A DNA stretch of 64,000 nucleotides from Dokdonella sp041395345 (GTDB taxonomy: Bacteria; Pseudomonadota; Gammaproteobacteria; Xanthomonadales; Rhodanobacteraceae), in contig NZ_JAWLAR010000015.1 in the NCBI RefSeq assembly GCF_041395345.1, forward strand, positions 47,196 through 111,195, written 5' to 3'. The position numbers were made by a program, and so were the translations under genes. This document shows, piece by piece, positions 9,599-17,789 of this stretch. The stretch's first letter is position 1. Each line of letters starts with the position of its first letter. The notes under the pieces are model-generated. The model had not been told where the DNA came from, did not search any database, and saw only the letters and a list, made by a program, of their open reading frames with translations.

Positions 9599-10291
9599 AT
9601 GTTGCTTCACGTACCCGATGTTCTGGACAAGGCGCAGCTAGCGAGGATTCGCACTGCGCTGGCCTCGGCCGACTGGACGGATGGCAAGGAAACGGTCGGT
9701 GCGCAAGGCGCGCTGGTCAAGCGCAATCGCCAGCTGCCGGACGCTTCCCCACTACGTCAGGAACTCGGGAGGATCGTTCTGGACGCGCTTGCTGCCAGCC
9801 CGCTTTACTTCGCCGCGGCACTGCCGTTGCGGACCTTGCCGCCGCGCTTCAATTGCTACGAGGGCGGCGGCAACTACGGCTTCCACGTCGATGGCTCGGT
9901 CATGTCAGTGGCCGGCGCGGGCGGTCAAGCTGCAGGACACCTGCGCAGCGACATTGCCTGCACGCTGTTTCTGAGCGAGCCCGACGAGTACGAAGGCGGT
10001 GAACTCGTGGTCAGCGACACCTATGGAGAGCATCAGATCAAGTTGCCGGCGGGCGACCTGATCGTGTACCCGGCAAGCAGCCTGCACAAGGTCGAGCCGG
10101 TCACGCGCGGTGCGCGGCTGGCATCGTTCTTCTGGGTTCAGAGCATGGTCCGCGACGACACACGCCGACGCCTGCTGTTCGAAATGGATACTTCCATACA
10201 GACCCTGACTCGGGCTGCCGCGGACGCCAATGCCGTTCTCACGCTGACCAACATCTACCACAATCTCTTGCGCCAGTGGGCCGAGACTTGA
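9599..10291 (+). CDS. PKHD-type Fe(II)/2-oxoglutarate dioxygenase (PiuC/YbiX-like)
   Basis: 230 residues, 33 bp downstream of the receptor gene and very likely cotranscribed. The double-stranded beta-helix metal triad is visible: HxD in YGFHVDGSV and the distal histidine in SSLHKVEPVTRGARL, whose arginine would bind 2-oxoglutarate. Length and layout match the PiuC/YbiX family, whose members sit beside TonB-dependent iron receptors. The protein presumably hydroxylates a substrate linked to siderophore handling in the cytoplasm, but the natural substrate of this family is not settled. Confidence 0.9.
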   Translation: MLLHVPDVLDKAQLARIRTALASADWTDGKETVGAQGALVKRNRQLPDASPLRQELGRIVLDALAASPLYFAAALPLRTLPPRFNCYEGGGNYGFHVDGSVMSVAGAGGQAAGHLRSDIACTLFLSEPDEYEGGELVVSDTYGEHQIKLPAGDLIVYPASSLHKVEPVTRGARLASFFWVQSMVRDDTRRRLLFEMDTSIQTLTRAAADANAVLTLTNIYHNLLRQWAET

Positions 10292-10479
10292 GGATTGCGC
10301 CAATGAAGCCGGAGCAAGTCGACAGGCAGACCTGCAACCGCATCATTCGCACGGACGTGACTCGTTTCCAGGCTCGAATTCGAAACTCGACTGTTGCCCA
10401 TTCTGCCAACACCCGAACCCAACAGCGCGTGTGGCGCGGCCGGATCGAGCTGCTGGATTTTTTCACTCGGCCCGATCAA

Positions 10480-10734
10480 GGCAACGCTGAACAAGTGGCG
10501 CAATCGTCACGACGTCTGTCTGCGTGCAGATCGCGGCGCGCTGACGCAGATGGACAGGCCGTCTCGGCAACTGCTCCTGCGTTGCGAAGCACAGGGATGT
10601 GCGAGTGTCGCGAGCGCAGGATGCGCTGGAGCGACCTCTACCTCCTGCATCCATGCAGTCGCTTCAAGGCAGCGCGACAAGGAGCTGCGCGCAGACAGGC
10701 GTCGTGACGGTTGCGCCACTTGTTCAGCGTTGCC
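10480..10734. mobile_element. Non-autonomous inverted-repeat element, copy 1 (MITE-like)
   Basis: A 255-bp element with 44-bp terminal inverted repeats (10480-10523 and 10691-10734) that match at 42 of 44 positions and begin GGCAACGCTGAACAAGTGGC. There is no transposase inside. A second, inverted and rearranged copy lies at 50579-50910, and a possible half site at 16827. The right repeat supplies the last codons and stop of the minus-strand gene at 10724-11011. It fits a MITE mobilised in trans. I could not confirm a target-site duplication. Confidence 0.8.
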
Positions 10735-11011
10735 TTGAGGCTCCAGTCATTGCTTCGTACTTCTCCAGGGCAGAACGCAGCCGTGCGCTCGCGTCGCGAA
10801 CCCAGCCGAGATACAAGAGAACAACGACCAGCAATGTGACATACGCGACCAAGACGGCAGCGAAGTCCTGGTTCCAGACACCATAAGCCGCGAAGAGTAC
10901 CGATGGCAGTACATAGGCGCCGTAAGCCAGGGCGCGCTCCCACCCGTCCGAGCGCGGCCGAAGAATTGACGCAACAGTGCGCTTCTCTGCTTCAGTCAGT
11001 TCGTTTGCCAC
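10724..11011 (-). CDS. Small two-helix membrane protein
   Basis: 95 residues from a GTG start at 11011, preceded by GGAGAG. A short N-terminal helix (VANELTEAEKRTVASIL) precedes two hydrophobic segments (ALAYGAYVLPSVLFAAYG and FAAVLVAYVTLLVVVLLYLG) and a charged tail (RDASARLRSALEKYEAM). I recognise no family. The final codons and the stop lie within the terminal repeat of the adjacent inverted-repeat element, so the original C-terminus may have been replaced by that insertion. An upstream ATG at 11125 would give 133 residues but adds a low-complexity leader. Confidence 0.5.
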   Translation of the reverse strand: MANELTEAEKRTVASILRPRSDGWERALAYGAYVLPSVLFAAYGVWNQDFAAVLVAYVTLLVVVLLYLGWVRDASARLRSALEKYEAMTGASRQR

Positions 11012-11145
11012 GATCTCTCCAGAATTGATCCAGCACCAGAGTTGAGCCGCCACGTCGCCCCTGAACGAGCAGGAGAGCAGACGTCCCGCTGCACGGCCCC
11101 GTGGGCCATGTTGGGTGCCCTGCACAACTGTCGGCAGACGGGGAA

Positions 11146-11430
11146 GTCTCCGCGAATACTATAGCCATCGGCGTGGATCTGGCGAAGAACGTGCTCTCGT
11201 CGTGTTTCGAGAACGCTTCAGGGCGCGCACCGGACCGGCAAGACCTGCGACGCGGAATGCTGTCCGCCTGGCTTGTGCAGTTGGCAGGCGCTACGTTGGC
11301 GGCCATGGAAGCCTGCAGCGGCCCTCGCTGTTGCGGGCGCCACCGCCGGGAATCGACTTTGCAGCCGCGTCCGATGGTCGCCCGGCTCGTCACGCCATTT
11401 TGCAAGAGGATCCACAGCAGGGAATTCCCC
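11146..11430 (+). pseudogene. IS110-family transposase fragment
   Basis: The reading frame contains TIAIGVDLAKNVLSSCFENA followed by WLVQLAGATLAAMEACSG and MVARLVTPF. These match the N-terminal RuvC-like DEDD domain of IS110-type transposases (IGVDLAKNVF... AMEAC). Only about 95 codons of a usual ~340 are present, and nothing of the C-terminal Tnp20 domain. It is therefore a decayed remnant, between the small membrane gene and the flavoprotein operon. Confidence 0.7.
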
Positions 11431-11459
11431 TTTCGGGACGGATCCGATGCGCCATGCGA

Positions 11460-13088
11460 TCAGTAGACGTCGCGGCGGTAGCGGCCGCTTGCAATCAGCT
11501 CGCGGACCAATGTACTGCCAAGGATGTGCGTCAACGTGTCGTCTACAGCAGGGGCCATGCCTTCGAGACTGCCGCAAACGAGGATTTCCGCTCCGTTCGC
11601 AATCCAGCCACCCAGCTCACTCGCCGCGGCCTCAAGGCGATGCTGGACGTAGACGCGTTCGGACTGGTCGCGAGAGAAGGCCAGGTCCATTCTTTCCAGA
11701 ACGCCTTGCTCCGCCCAGGCCAGAATTTCCTCGCGGAAGTGGAAGTCGATGCTGGCGTTGCGCTCACCGAAAATCAGCCAGTTCCGGTGCCGCTTTTCCA
11801 GTGCGCGCTGCCTGAGCAGGGCGCGAAGGCTGGCCATCCCGGTGCCGTTTCCAATCAACAGCAATGGACGGTCGTCATTCGGCGCATGGAATCCGCTGTT
11901 GGCACGGATGCGAATGCCGATTTCAGTGCCCAGCTTCGCATGCTCGGTCAACCATCCGGTACCAAGACCAAGGCTGCCATCGCTGCGCCTCCATTGGCGT
12001 AGCAGCAGTTCGATGTGACCGTCCGCGGGAATCGACGCAATCGAATAGTCGCGATGCGGAAGTCGTTGCAGCGACTCGGCCACCTGCTGCGGATCGCTGC
12101 TCGTCGGTGCATCCAGCGATGAACGCGCAGCGACTTCGCGAAGGGATTCCTCCCGGCCGTTGACGAGAATGCGGGCTGCGCCGTCCAGCCGGTGCCGCAC
12201 AAGCCATGATTCGACATCCGCCGATGCCTGCTGCGGTCCGATCTCGGCAATGTCACCCGCCTGCCAATGCGGCAGCTCCGCGCTGGCGGGCTCCAGCACG
12301 ATATGGAAACAGGGCCCGCCTGCGCTACCGGGATTCAGGATGCGACGTTCAACCAGCAGCCAGGGTTCATAGTCCGGCACCTGCCAGTCGGGCAGATCGC
12401 TGCGACCTGCCAAATGACCAAGATGATACTGCCAGTGACGCAAGGCTCCCGGATCGCCATTGTCGACCAGGATCGGATCGAACAGGGCCTGCGCCCCCGC
12501 TTTGCGAAGCCAGCCATCCAGATTTCTCCCGAATGCGCAGAAGTTCGTGTATTCGCTGTCGCCCAGCGCAAGCACGCCGTAGCGGAGCGTTTCGAGTCTT
12601 GCTGCGGAGCCCATGACTGCGTCTGCGAATTCCGCGGCCATGTCAGGCGCGTCTCCCTCGCCGGTCGTGCTGATCACAAACAGGATGCGACCGGCAGCTT
12701 GCGTTCGTTGCAGATCGAGGTGCCGCAACGAGCACAACTCGACATCGACGCCACCACTGCGAAGGAATTCGGTTGTGCGTGTGGCCAGATGTTCCGCATG
12801 GCCCGTCTGGCTGGCGTAAGCCACGACCACGGTCTCCGTGTTCCCGATGTCCCTGCCATTCGGACTTGTTGTGATGTTCGCCGAATTGCGCCGATGGCGA
12901 GACCGCAGGAGCAGGGCACAAAGAAGGACGTAGACGGCAACCGCAGCCGCGGCCCAGAGAATTCTGCTCGCGTCCGGCGCCTGAGCTGCAATGGTGTCCG
13001 GCTGCCAATGGATCAATGCGGCTGCCAGGCCAGTCAGCGCACCCGTGGCCACGAGATTGCCAGAACGGCGCACCCTGCTCGTCGTCAT
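11460..13088 (-). CDS. Membrane-anchored diflavin reductase (flavodoxin + FAD/NADPH domains)
   Basis: 542 residues from the ATG at 13088; an in-frame ATG at 13127 would overlap apbE. Two N-terminal hydrophobic segments (about 11-26 and 43-62) are followed by a flavodoxin domain (TVVVAYASQTGHAEHLATRT), a ferredoxin-reductase FAD domain (RDYSIASIP) and an NAD(P)-binding domain (LLLIGNGTGMASLRALLRQR), ending in RELIASGRYRRDVY. This is the layout of CysJ/cytochrome P450 reductase, shortened and anchored to the inner membrane. As last gene of the PepSY-DUF2271-DUF4198-apbE operon it probably takes electrons from NADPH and feeds the membrane and periplasmic partners, a likely route for reducing siderophore-bound ferric iron. 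Confidence 0.88.
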   Translation of the reverse strand: MTTSRVRRSGNLVATGALTGLAAALIHWQPDTIAAQAPDASRILWAAAAVAVYVLLCALLLRSRHRRNSANITTSPNGRDIGNTETVVVAYASQTGHAEHLATRTTEFLRSGGVDVELCSLRHLDLQRTQAAGRILFVISTTGEGDAPDMAAEFADAVMGSAARLETLRYGVLALGDSEYTNFCAFGRNLDGWLRKAGAQALFDPILVDNGDPGALRHWQYHLGHLAGRSDLPDWQVPDYEPWLLVERRILNPGSAGGPCFHIVLEPASAELPHWQAGDIAEIGPQQASADVESWLVRHRLDGAARILVNGREESLREVAARSSLDAPTSSDPQQVAESLQRLPHRDYSIASIPADGHIELLLRQWRRSDGSLGLGTGWLTEHAKLGTEIGIRIRANSGFHAPNDDRPLLLIGNGTGMASLRALLRQRALEKRHRNWLIFGERNASIDFHFREEILAWAEQGVLERMDLAFSRDQSERVYVQHRLEAAASELGGWIANGAEILVCGSLEGMAPAVDDTLTHILGSTLVRELIASGRYRRDVY

Positions 13089-13107
13089 CGTCGTGCCGCC
13101 TTGCCCA

Positions 13108-14157
13108 TCATTGCAGCAGGGCCGCAAACGCCGGGGTCATGCGTTCCTCAAAGCCGTGATCGGTGCGCACGATGAACATGACAGCCAGACCACGCCGATT
13201 CGCAAACTCGAGACCCGCTTCCACGCCAAGCACGCTGAGTGCGGTGGCCAGCGGATCGGCGTCGATGCCGAGGGCGGACATTACCGTTACGGATGCTATG
13301 GCGTTGTCAACCGGATAGCCTGTGCGCGGATCGATACGGTGGGCGTAGCGACGCCCCTTGTCCTCGAAGAAATGCCGATAGTCGCCAGACGAACCCAACG
13401 ACGCATCCACGAGATCCAACACGTGCTGCGCCTCGATACTGCCATCGACGCTGTCGTTGTCGACTGGCCGCTGGATCGCCACCCGCCATGCGTTGCCATC
13501 GGGTCTTGATCCGCGCCCGCGAAGCTCGCCACCTACTTCCACGAGGTAATCGACAATCCCCTGCGACTCCAGATATTCGCCGATCAGGTCCAGCGCAAAA
13601 CCCGGCGCAATCGACGACAGGTCGATGTGGGTTCCGCCTTGCTGGTACGCAGAATGCTTGTCGGCGTCGATGCCGAGACGCTGCCAGCCGATGCGTTCGC
13701 GCACATTCCGGATGGCGGCTTGCGAGGGCGGCTCGCTTCGCTCGCCATCCGCCCCGAATCCCCACAGATCGACCAGTGGCCCGACCGTCGGATCGTAGGC
13801 ACCGTCGGTTTCGGCAGCGAGCTTGAGTGCCGATTGAACGACAGTGAAGAGCTCTGGCGGAAGTTCGCACCAGGTGTCCGCTTGCGCGGAATTGAAGCGA
13901 CTCAGATCCGAATCGGCTTTCCAGGTGCTCATCTGCCTGTCGACGAGATCGAGCCGTTGCTGGACTGCGCTGCGTACATCCTCGACCGAGTCTCGTGTTC
14001 CGACGTATCGAAGCGCCCAGATCGAACCCATCGATTCGCCGTCGAGGGATTGGACGCGCATGGCTGGTGAACACGCCGCCAGCATGCCGCCGACGATCAA
14101 CCCGAGCGTCCAGCGCGCAGCGGATACAGCACCACGCAGCCTTCGTGTCGCGCGCAT
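13108..14157 (-). CDS. apbE: FAD:protein FMN transferase
   Basis: 349 residues. The N-terminus has a lipoprotein-type signal with lipobox LAAC at about residue 29, so it is probably anchored in the periplasm. The ApbE core is clear: GESMGSIWALRYVG, RQMSTWKADSDLSRFN, DPTVGPLVDLWGFG, HIDLSSIAPGFALDLIGEYL, DYLVEVGGELRGRG and HRIDPRTGYPVDNAIASVTV. ApbE cuts FAD and links FMN to a Ser/Thr in a Dxx[ST]GA[ST] motif. Such a motif (DGVSGAT) occurs in the DUF2271 protein two genes upstream, its likely substrate. The start codon overlaps the stop of the DUF4198 gene by one base (TAATG), so translation is probably coupled. Confidence 0.93.
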   Translation of the reverse strand: MRATRRLRGAVSAARWTLGLIVGGMLAACSPAMRVQSLDGESMGSIWALRYVGTRDSVEDVRSAVQQRLDLVDRQMSTWKADSDLSRFNSAQADTWCELPPELFTVVQSALKLAAETDGAYDPTVGPLVDLWGFGADGERSEPPSQAAIRNVRERIGWQRLGIDADKHSAYQQGGTHIDLSSIAPGFALDLIGEYLESQGIVDYLVEVGGELRGRGSRPDGNAWRVAIQRPVDNDSVDGSIEAQHVLDLVDASLGSSGDYRHFFEDKGRRYAHRIDPRTGYPVDNAIASVTVMSALGIDADPLATALSVLGVEAGLEFANRRGLAVMFIVRTDHGFEERMTPAFAALLQ

Positions 14158-14966
14158 TACTGGGGCAACACCTCAAGCGTAGCGACGTAGCTGGCGCGAC
14201 GCTGGCTGGCCTGGGGCAAGGTGGTCTTGTCATCCTGGATGCCCGCTTCCAACCAGTAGCGTCCCGCACCCGGCCATGTCACCGAGAACAGGCCGTCCTT
14301 GTCGCTGGTGGCCGACAATGCGTTCTGCTGGTCCCGATAGCGGATGCCGTCGGGAATGATCTCGATAGCCAGATCCGGCGCCGCCTTGCCATCGAGCAAC
14401 AGCTTGAAGGTCGCCGATTCGCCAGCAAACAGATCGTTTGGATGCGTGACCGGCACCAATTCCAGACCGATTCCGCTGGGCTTCAATGCGGTGTCGTTCG
14501 GCCGCCCTGCGGTCACGAAAGTTTCGATGCGACTGGTCGATTGGCTGACCTTGAGATCCTTGGCGTCTTGCGGAACTTCGGTGGCGAAACTCTCCGGGCT
14601 TCCGCGCCAGCGCCTGGGCTTCCCGTCGGCATCCCAGCTCGCAAACAGGCCCGCATTGACGACGGCGATGCGATAGGTTCCCGGTTCGGCCAGATGCACA
14701 TCGAACGTGCTGCGAAATTTCCCGGTCGCGCTGTTCTCCGGCTGGATCGACGTGCCACTCGGTCCAACAATGGCAAGAGCATCCAGTCGCAGTGGCACAT
14801 GATTGAAATAGAACAGATCATTCGAAACGGCCGCATCCACCGTGATCCACGGGTCCACGCCCGAGAGCACGGTGTCGGAGGGCAACAGCCATGCCTTGTG
14901 GGCCTGCGCGGCGAGTGGCAGGGCGATGGCCCATGCGAGGGTCAGGAATGTAATGGCACGGTTCAT
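14157..14966 (-). CDS. DUF4198 periplasmic protein
   Basis: 269 residues with signal peptide MNRAITFLTLAWAIALPLAAQA followed directly by HKAWLLPSDTVLSG, the start of DUF4198 proteins in which a mature N-terminal histidine may bind metal. It has two beta-sandwich parts; the C-terminal part (DKDGLFSVTWPGAGRYWLEA) is typical of the family. It sits between DUF2271 and apbE in a Fur-boxed operon. Its role is unproven: it may bind metal or a siderophore complex during periplasmic iron reduction. Confidence 0.88.
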   Translation of the reverse strand: MNRAITFLTLAWAIALPLAAQAHKAWLLPSDTVLSGVDPWITVDAAVSNDLFYFNHVPLRLDALAIVGPSGTSIQPENSATGKFRSTFDVHLAEPGTYRIAVVNAGLFASWDADGKPRRWRGSPESFATEVPQDAKDLKVSQSTSRIETFVTAGRPNDTALKPSGIGLELVPVTHPNDLFAGESATFKLLLDGKAAPDLAIEIIPDGIRYRDQQNALSATSDKDGLFSVTWPGAGRYWLEAGIQDDKTTLPQASQRRASYVATLEVLPQ

Positions 14967-14980
14967 GGGGCACTCCGGAA

Positions 14981-15493
14981 TCAGGGATTGAGGTCCAGCT
15001 TGATCAGGCCGAGTTCGTGCTCGCCCCTGGCATCAAGATGCAGTGTTTCGGTGATGGGCCACTGGAACGGGATGCGCAGCAGTTCGCGGCCACCCACTTC
15101 GCGCGCGGCTTCGACGACGAGTCCGTACTTCCCGGGCTTCAGTTGCGACAAGGGTGGCTCGCCTGCATCAAAGCGCAGCTGATGCTGTCCCACCGGGCGC
15201 GTGGCGCCACTAACGCCATCGATCGGCATCGACTGGTCACGGCCGCTGCGACGCCACCACTGGCGCAGGTCGGCCAGCCACTTGGTGCCCGCACCTTCCG
15301 AGGTTTCCTTTTGCGCATACCAGACGACCAGGTTGGCGGCGACGCTGTTGTCCGGATTTTCTATCCAGACGGCCACATAGGGTCGGTGGTACTCGGACGC
15401 ATCGATGCGCGGGATATCCACCGTGACATTGATGCCGGCCGCCATCGAATTCGAAGCGAGAAACAGAGCGAGAAGGAGTAGGACGAATCGCAT
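14981..15493 (-). CDS. DUF2271 periplasmic flavoprotein (predicted ApbE substrate)
   Basis: 170 residues: signal peptide (MRFVLLLLALFLASNSMAAG), then a beta-sandwich with the DUF2271 signatures YVAVWIENPDN, LADLRQWWRRSGRD and the C-terminal GLIKLDLNP. Residues D92-G-V-S-G-A-T98 match the Dxx[ST]GA[ST] flavinylation consensus exactly, so T98 is predicted to carry covalent FMN added by the apbE product of the same operon. It would be a periplasmic electron carrier between the PepSY membrane protein and an iron substrate. Gene spacing is 14 bp to the DUF4198 gene. Confidence 0.9.
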   Translation of the reverse strand: MRFVLLLLALFLASNSMAAGINVTVDIPRIDASEYHRPYVAVWIENPDNSVAANLVVWYAQKETSEGAGTKWLADLRQWWRRSGRDQSMPIDGVSGATRPVGQHQLRFDAGEPPLSQLKPGKYGLVVEAAREVGGRELLRIPFQWPITETLHLDARGEHELGLIKLDLNP

Positions 15494-15503
15494 GCGGAAC
15501 TCC

Positions 15504-16130
15504 TCAGTGGATGAAAAGGATGGCGATCAACAGCATGACCATGAGGCCAAGCCCGACCATCGGCCAGGTCAGGGGTCGCTGACGGGAATGCAGTTGCAAC
15601 AGGACAAATCCGGTCAGCGCAAACACGATGCAGGCGATGGCAAAAACGTCGATGAACCAGTTCCAGACTGCTCCGGTATTGCGACCCTTGTGCAAGTCAT
15701 TGAGCCAGGCGATCCAGCCGCGATCGGTGCGCTCGTATTCAACCTCGCCACTTGCTCGATCAATGCTCATCCATGCATCGCCGCCCGCACGCGGCATCGA
15801 GATGTAGACTTCGCTTTCGGACCATTCTCCGGGACGGCTTCCGACACGGACGTCCATCGCTTCGGAAATCCAGTCGCTTACGACGCCGGGAAGAGCGGCC
15901 TCGGCCTCGCCGGGTTCAGGCTTGATCCGCGCGATCAGATCGGCCGGCAGAGTTGCTTTCAGCGTCACGACAACCGGTTTCGCCTCGATCTGCGAGGAAT
16001 GATTGAGGGTAATCCCGGTGACGCTGAACAACAGGACGCCGATCAGGCAGAGTGCCGAACTGATCCAGTGCCACTCATGCATCGTCTTGAGCCAGTACGA
16101 CCGGCGCTTCAGGTCCACTGGCTGGCTCAT
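15504..16130 (-). CDS. PepSY-associated transmembrane protein
   Basis: 208 residues; first gene of the five-gene operon. N-terminal span (HEWHWISSALCLIGVLLFSVTGITLNH, quoted here as its start HEWHWISSALCLIG and end FSVTGITLNH), a periplasmic domain of ~100 residues, then NDLHKGRNTGAVWNWFIDV and two further spans ending LLIAILFIH. The paired histidines near the membrane faces resemble PepSY_TM proteins, which are proposed to carry electrons across the inner membrane, probably via heme or flavin. With the reductase and the flavinylated DUF2271 partner it would complete a cytoplasm-to-periplasm electron path. It is smaller than the ~400-residue classical PepSY_TM proteins. Confidence 0.87.
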   Translation of the reverse strand: MSQPVDLKRRSYWLKTMHEWHWISSALCLIGVLLFSVTGITLNHSSQIEAKPVVVTLKATLPADLIARIKPEPGEAEAALPGVVSDWISEAMDVRVGSRPGEWSESEVYISMPRAGGDAWMSIDRASGEVEYERTDRGWIAWLNDLHKGRNTGAVWNWFIDVFAIACIVFALTGFVLLQLHSRQRPLTWPMVGLGLMVMLLIAILFIH

Positions 16131-16174
16131 CGGAATGCAGTCTGCAAAAACAGGGCAGCGGCAATTAAATCACG

Positions 16175-16193
16175 AATGCGAATCACTCGCAAT
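16175..16193 (-). promoter_or_regulatory. Fur-box-like site upstream of the PepSY operon
   Basis: Read on the minus strand this is attgcgagtgattcgcatt, 16 of 19 bases identical to the site upstream of the siderophore receptor (7056-7074). It lies 45 bp upstream of the PepSY start, a natural position for a Fur operator overlapping the promoter. The match between two divergent iron-related units is the main evidence. Confidence 0.65.
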
Positions 16194-16270
16194 CAGTGCC
16201 GAGTGCCTGGCAGGGTTCGATCTTCTGTACGCAAGAAATGGCACGCGGGGCGCCTGCAAGACGAGAGGGG

Positions 16271-16678
16271 TCAGGTCGCTGGATCGCTTTCGCCATCCAG
16301 GTAGAACCAGCGGCCGTGCTCGCGGACGAAACGGCTGCGTTCGTGCAGGCGTTTCGCGCTCGCGCCACCTTGCCGGTAGCGTGCGACGAACTCCACTTCG
16401 GCGCTGTCGCTGCCGGTGGTGACATGCTCCTTGATCTTCAAGCCCAGCCAGATCGTCCGCGAGTTCGCAGGCGCGGCCAGTTCCAGCTGCGCGGGTCGCG
16501 TCGACGCATGCCAGGTCGCCAACACGTAGTCGGCAAGACCGAGGGCATAGGCGCTGTAGCGTGAGCGCATCAGCGATTCGGCCTCGGGCGCGGGTAACCC
16601 AGCGTGCCAGCGACCGCAGCACGCCACATAGTCCCGTGTCGGATCGCATGGGCAGACAGATGCGATTTGGCGGTTCAT
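16271..16678 (-). CDS. YchJ-like SEC-C motif protein (copy 1)
   Basis: 135 residues from the ATG at 16678; an ATG eight codons upstream is less likely. The N-terminal zinc-binding SEC-C motif (CPCDPTRDYVACCGRWHAG) is followed by the YchJ/UPF0225 core (LMRSRYSAYALGLADYVLATWH, FVARYRQGGASAKRLHERSRF, GRWFYLDG). The family is cytoplasmic and of unknown function. A diverged paralogue is at 21225-21647, and each copy is upstream of and divergent from a copy of the same amidotransferase gene. Confidence 0.88.
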   Translation of the reverse strand: MNRQIASVCPCDPTRDYVACCGRWHAGLPAPEAESLMRSRYSAYALGLADYVLATWHASTRPAQLELAAPANSRTIWLGLKIKEHVTTGSDSAEVEFVARYRQGGASAKRLHERSRFVREHGRWFYLDGESDPAT

Positions 16679-16826
16679 TGGATTCGATTTGGCAGGAAGC
16701 AAGTCGCCAGTTGCGGGATCAACATGGACCGCCGGCAGAGACGGGCATTTCGGGTCATCGCTGAATGAGTCTCTTCACGTCATCCCCGCGAGGTCCTGGA
16801 TGGCGTCGTGTTCAGGGTTGCTGTGG

Positions 16827-16858
16827 GGCAACGCTCTACAAGTGGCGGTCCGGAATAA
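16827..16858 (+). repeat. Possible half site of the inverted-repeat element
   Basis: GGCAACGCTCTACAAGTGGC differs from the terminal repeat of the element at 10480 by two bases over the first 20 and then diverges. No matching second end is visible nearby. It may be a solo terminal repeat or an excision remnant. The surrounding 16679-16961 shows no gene. Confidence 0.4.
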
Positions 16859-16961
16859 CGATATCGAATTCTGGTTCTGGATGGTCGGGTCCTGATCACC
16901 TAGTGTTGTCGACCAGCTACCTCGACCGAACCCAGGATCAGGGGTGGAGGCACCAGGCCCG

Positions 16962-17723
16962 ATGTCCCGAATTCTTGTCTTCCAGCATGTTGCCGCCGAG
17001 CCGCTCGGAACGCTCGACCCGCTGATCCGTCAGCGGGGTCACCGGATGCGTTTCGTCAATTTCGAGCGCCAGCCGGATGCCGTGCCGAACATGGACCGCT
17101 ATCACGGCCTGATCGTGCTCGGCGGGCCCATGAACGTCGAAGATCAGGCGCGGCGGCCGCATCTGCGCACCGAGCTCGGCGTGATCGAACAGGCCTTGCA
17201 CCAGGACAAGCCGGTGCTGGGCATCTGCCTTGGCGGGCAATTGCTGGCGCACGCGCTCGGCGCGGCGGTCGTGCGCCACAGTGAGCCCGAGATTGGCTGG
17301 TACGAACTCCAGGCCCATGCACGCGGCTTGGCAGACCCGGTGGTTTCGGGCCTGGGCCGCCGCTCAACCGTTTTTCAATGGCACAGCCGCAGCTTCGCTA
17401 TCCCGCAGGGTGCCGCACACCTGGCGAGTACCGCGACCTGCCCGAACCAGGCTTTTCGCTATGGCCGCAATGCCTATGGATTCCAGTTCCATCTGGAAAT
17501 GGACCTGGCCTTGATTGAGCGGTGGTTGGGATTGCCGCAGTACCACGCGGAACTGGCCGCCGCAGGATTGGGCCAGGATGCAGCATCCATTCTTGCCCGA
17601 ACTCCCGTGGCAATGTCGTCGATGCGCAAATCCGCACTTGCCGTATTCAGTCGCTTCCTTGACCGGATCGGCCCTTCACGACGTTCTGCCATCGAGACAA
17701 GCGAAGCGATCGCGCTGGCATGA
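16962..17723 (+). CDS. Class I glutamine amidotransferase-like protein (copy 1)
   Basis: 253 residues from the ATG at 16962, aligned with the start of its twin at 21782; a start six codons upstream is possible. The GATase class I fold is clear: nucleophile C89 in VLGICLGGQLLAHALG and the His/Glu pair in YGFQFHLEMD. It resembles stand-alone GMP-synthase-like or GuaA-type amidotransferases that hydrolyse glutamine or a gamma-glutamyl substrate; the partner is unknown. It differs from the second copy in a single residue (G16 here, V16 there). The nucleotide identity continues past the stop to about 17903, including the 3' end of the glycosyltransferase gene. Confidence 0.9.
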   Translation: MSRILVFQHVAAEPLGTLDPLIRQRGHRMRFVNFERQPDAVPNMDRYHGLIVLGGPMNVEDQARRPHLRTELGVIEQALHQDKPVLGICLGGQLLAHALGAAVVRHSEPEIGWYELQAHARGLADPVVSGLGRRSTVFQWHSRSFAIPQGAAHLASTATCPNQAFRYGRNAYGFQFHLEMDLALIERWLGLPQYHAELAAAGLGQDAASILARTPVAMSSMRKSALAVFSRFLDRIGPSRRSAIETSEAIALA

Positions 17724-17789
17724 GTCAATTCCGGATGGCTCACGATGACAGGCGAAGTGCATTCGAACGCGTCTGCAATGCCACTGGCA

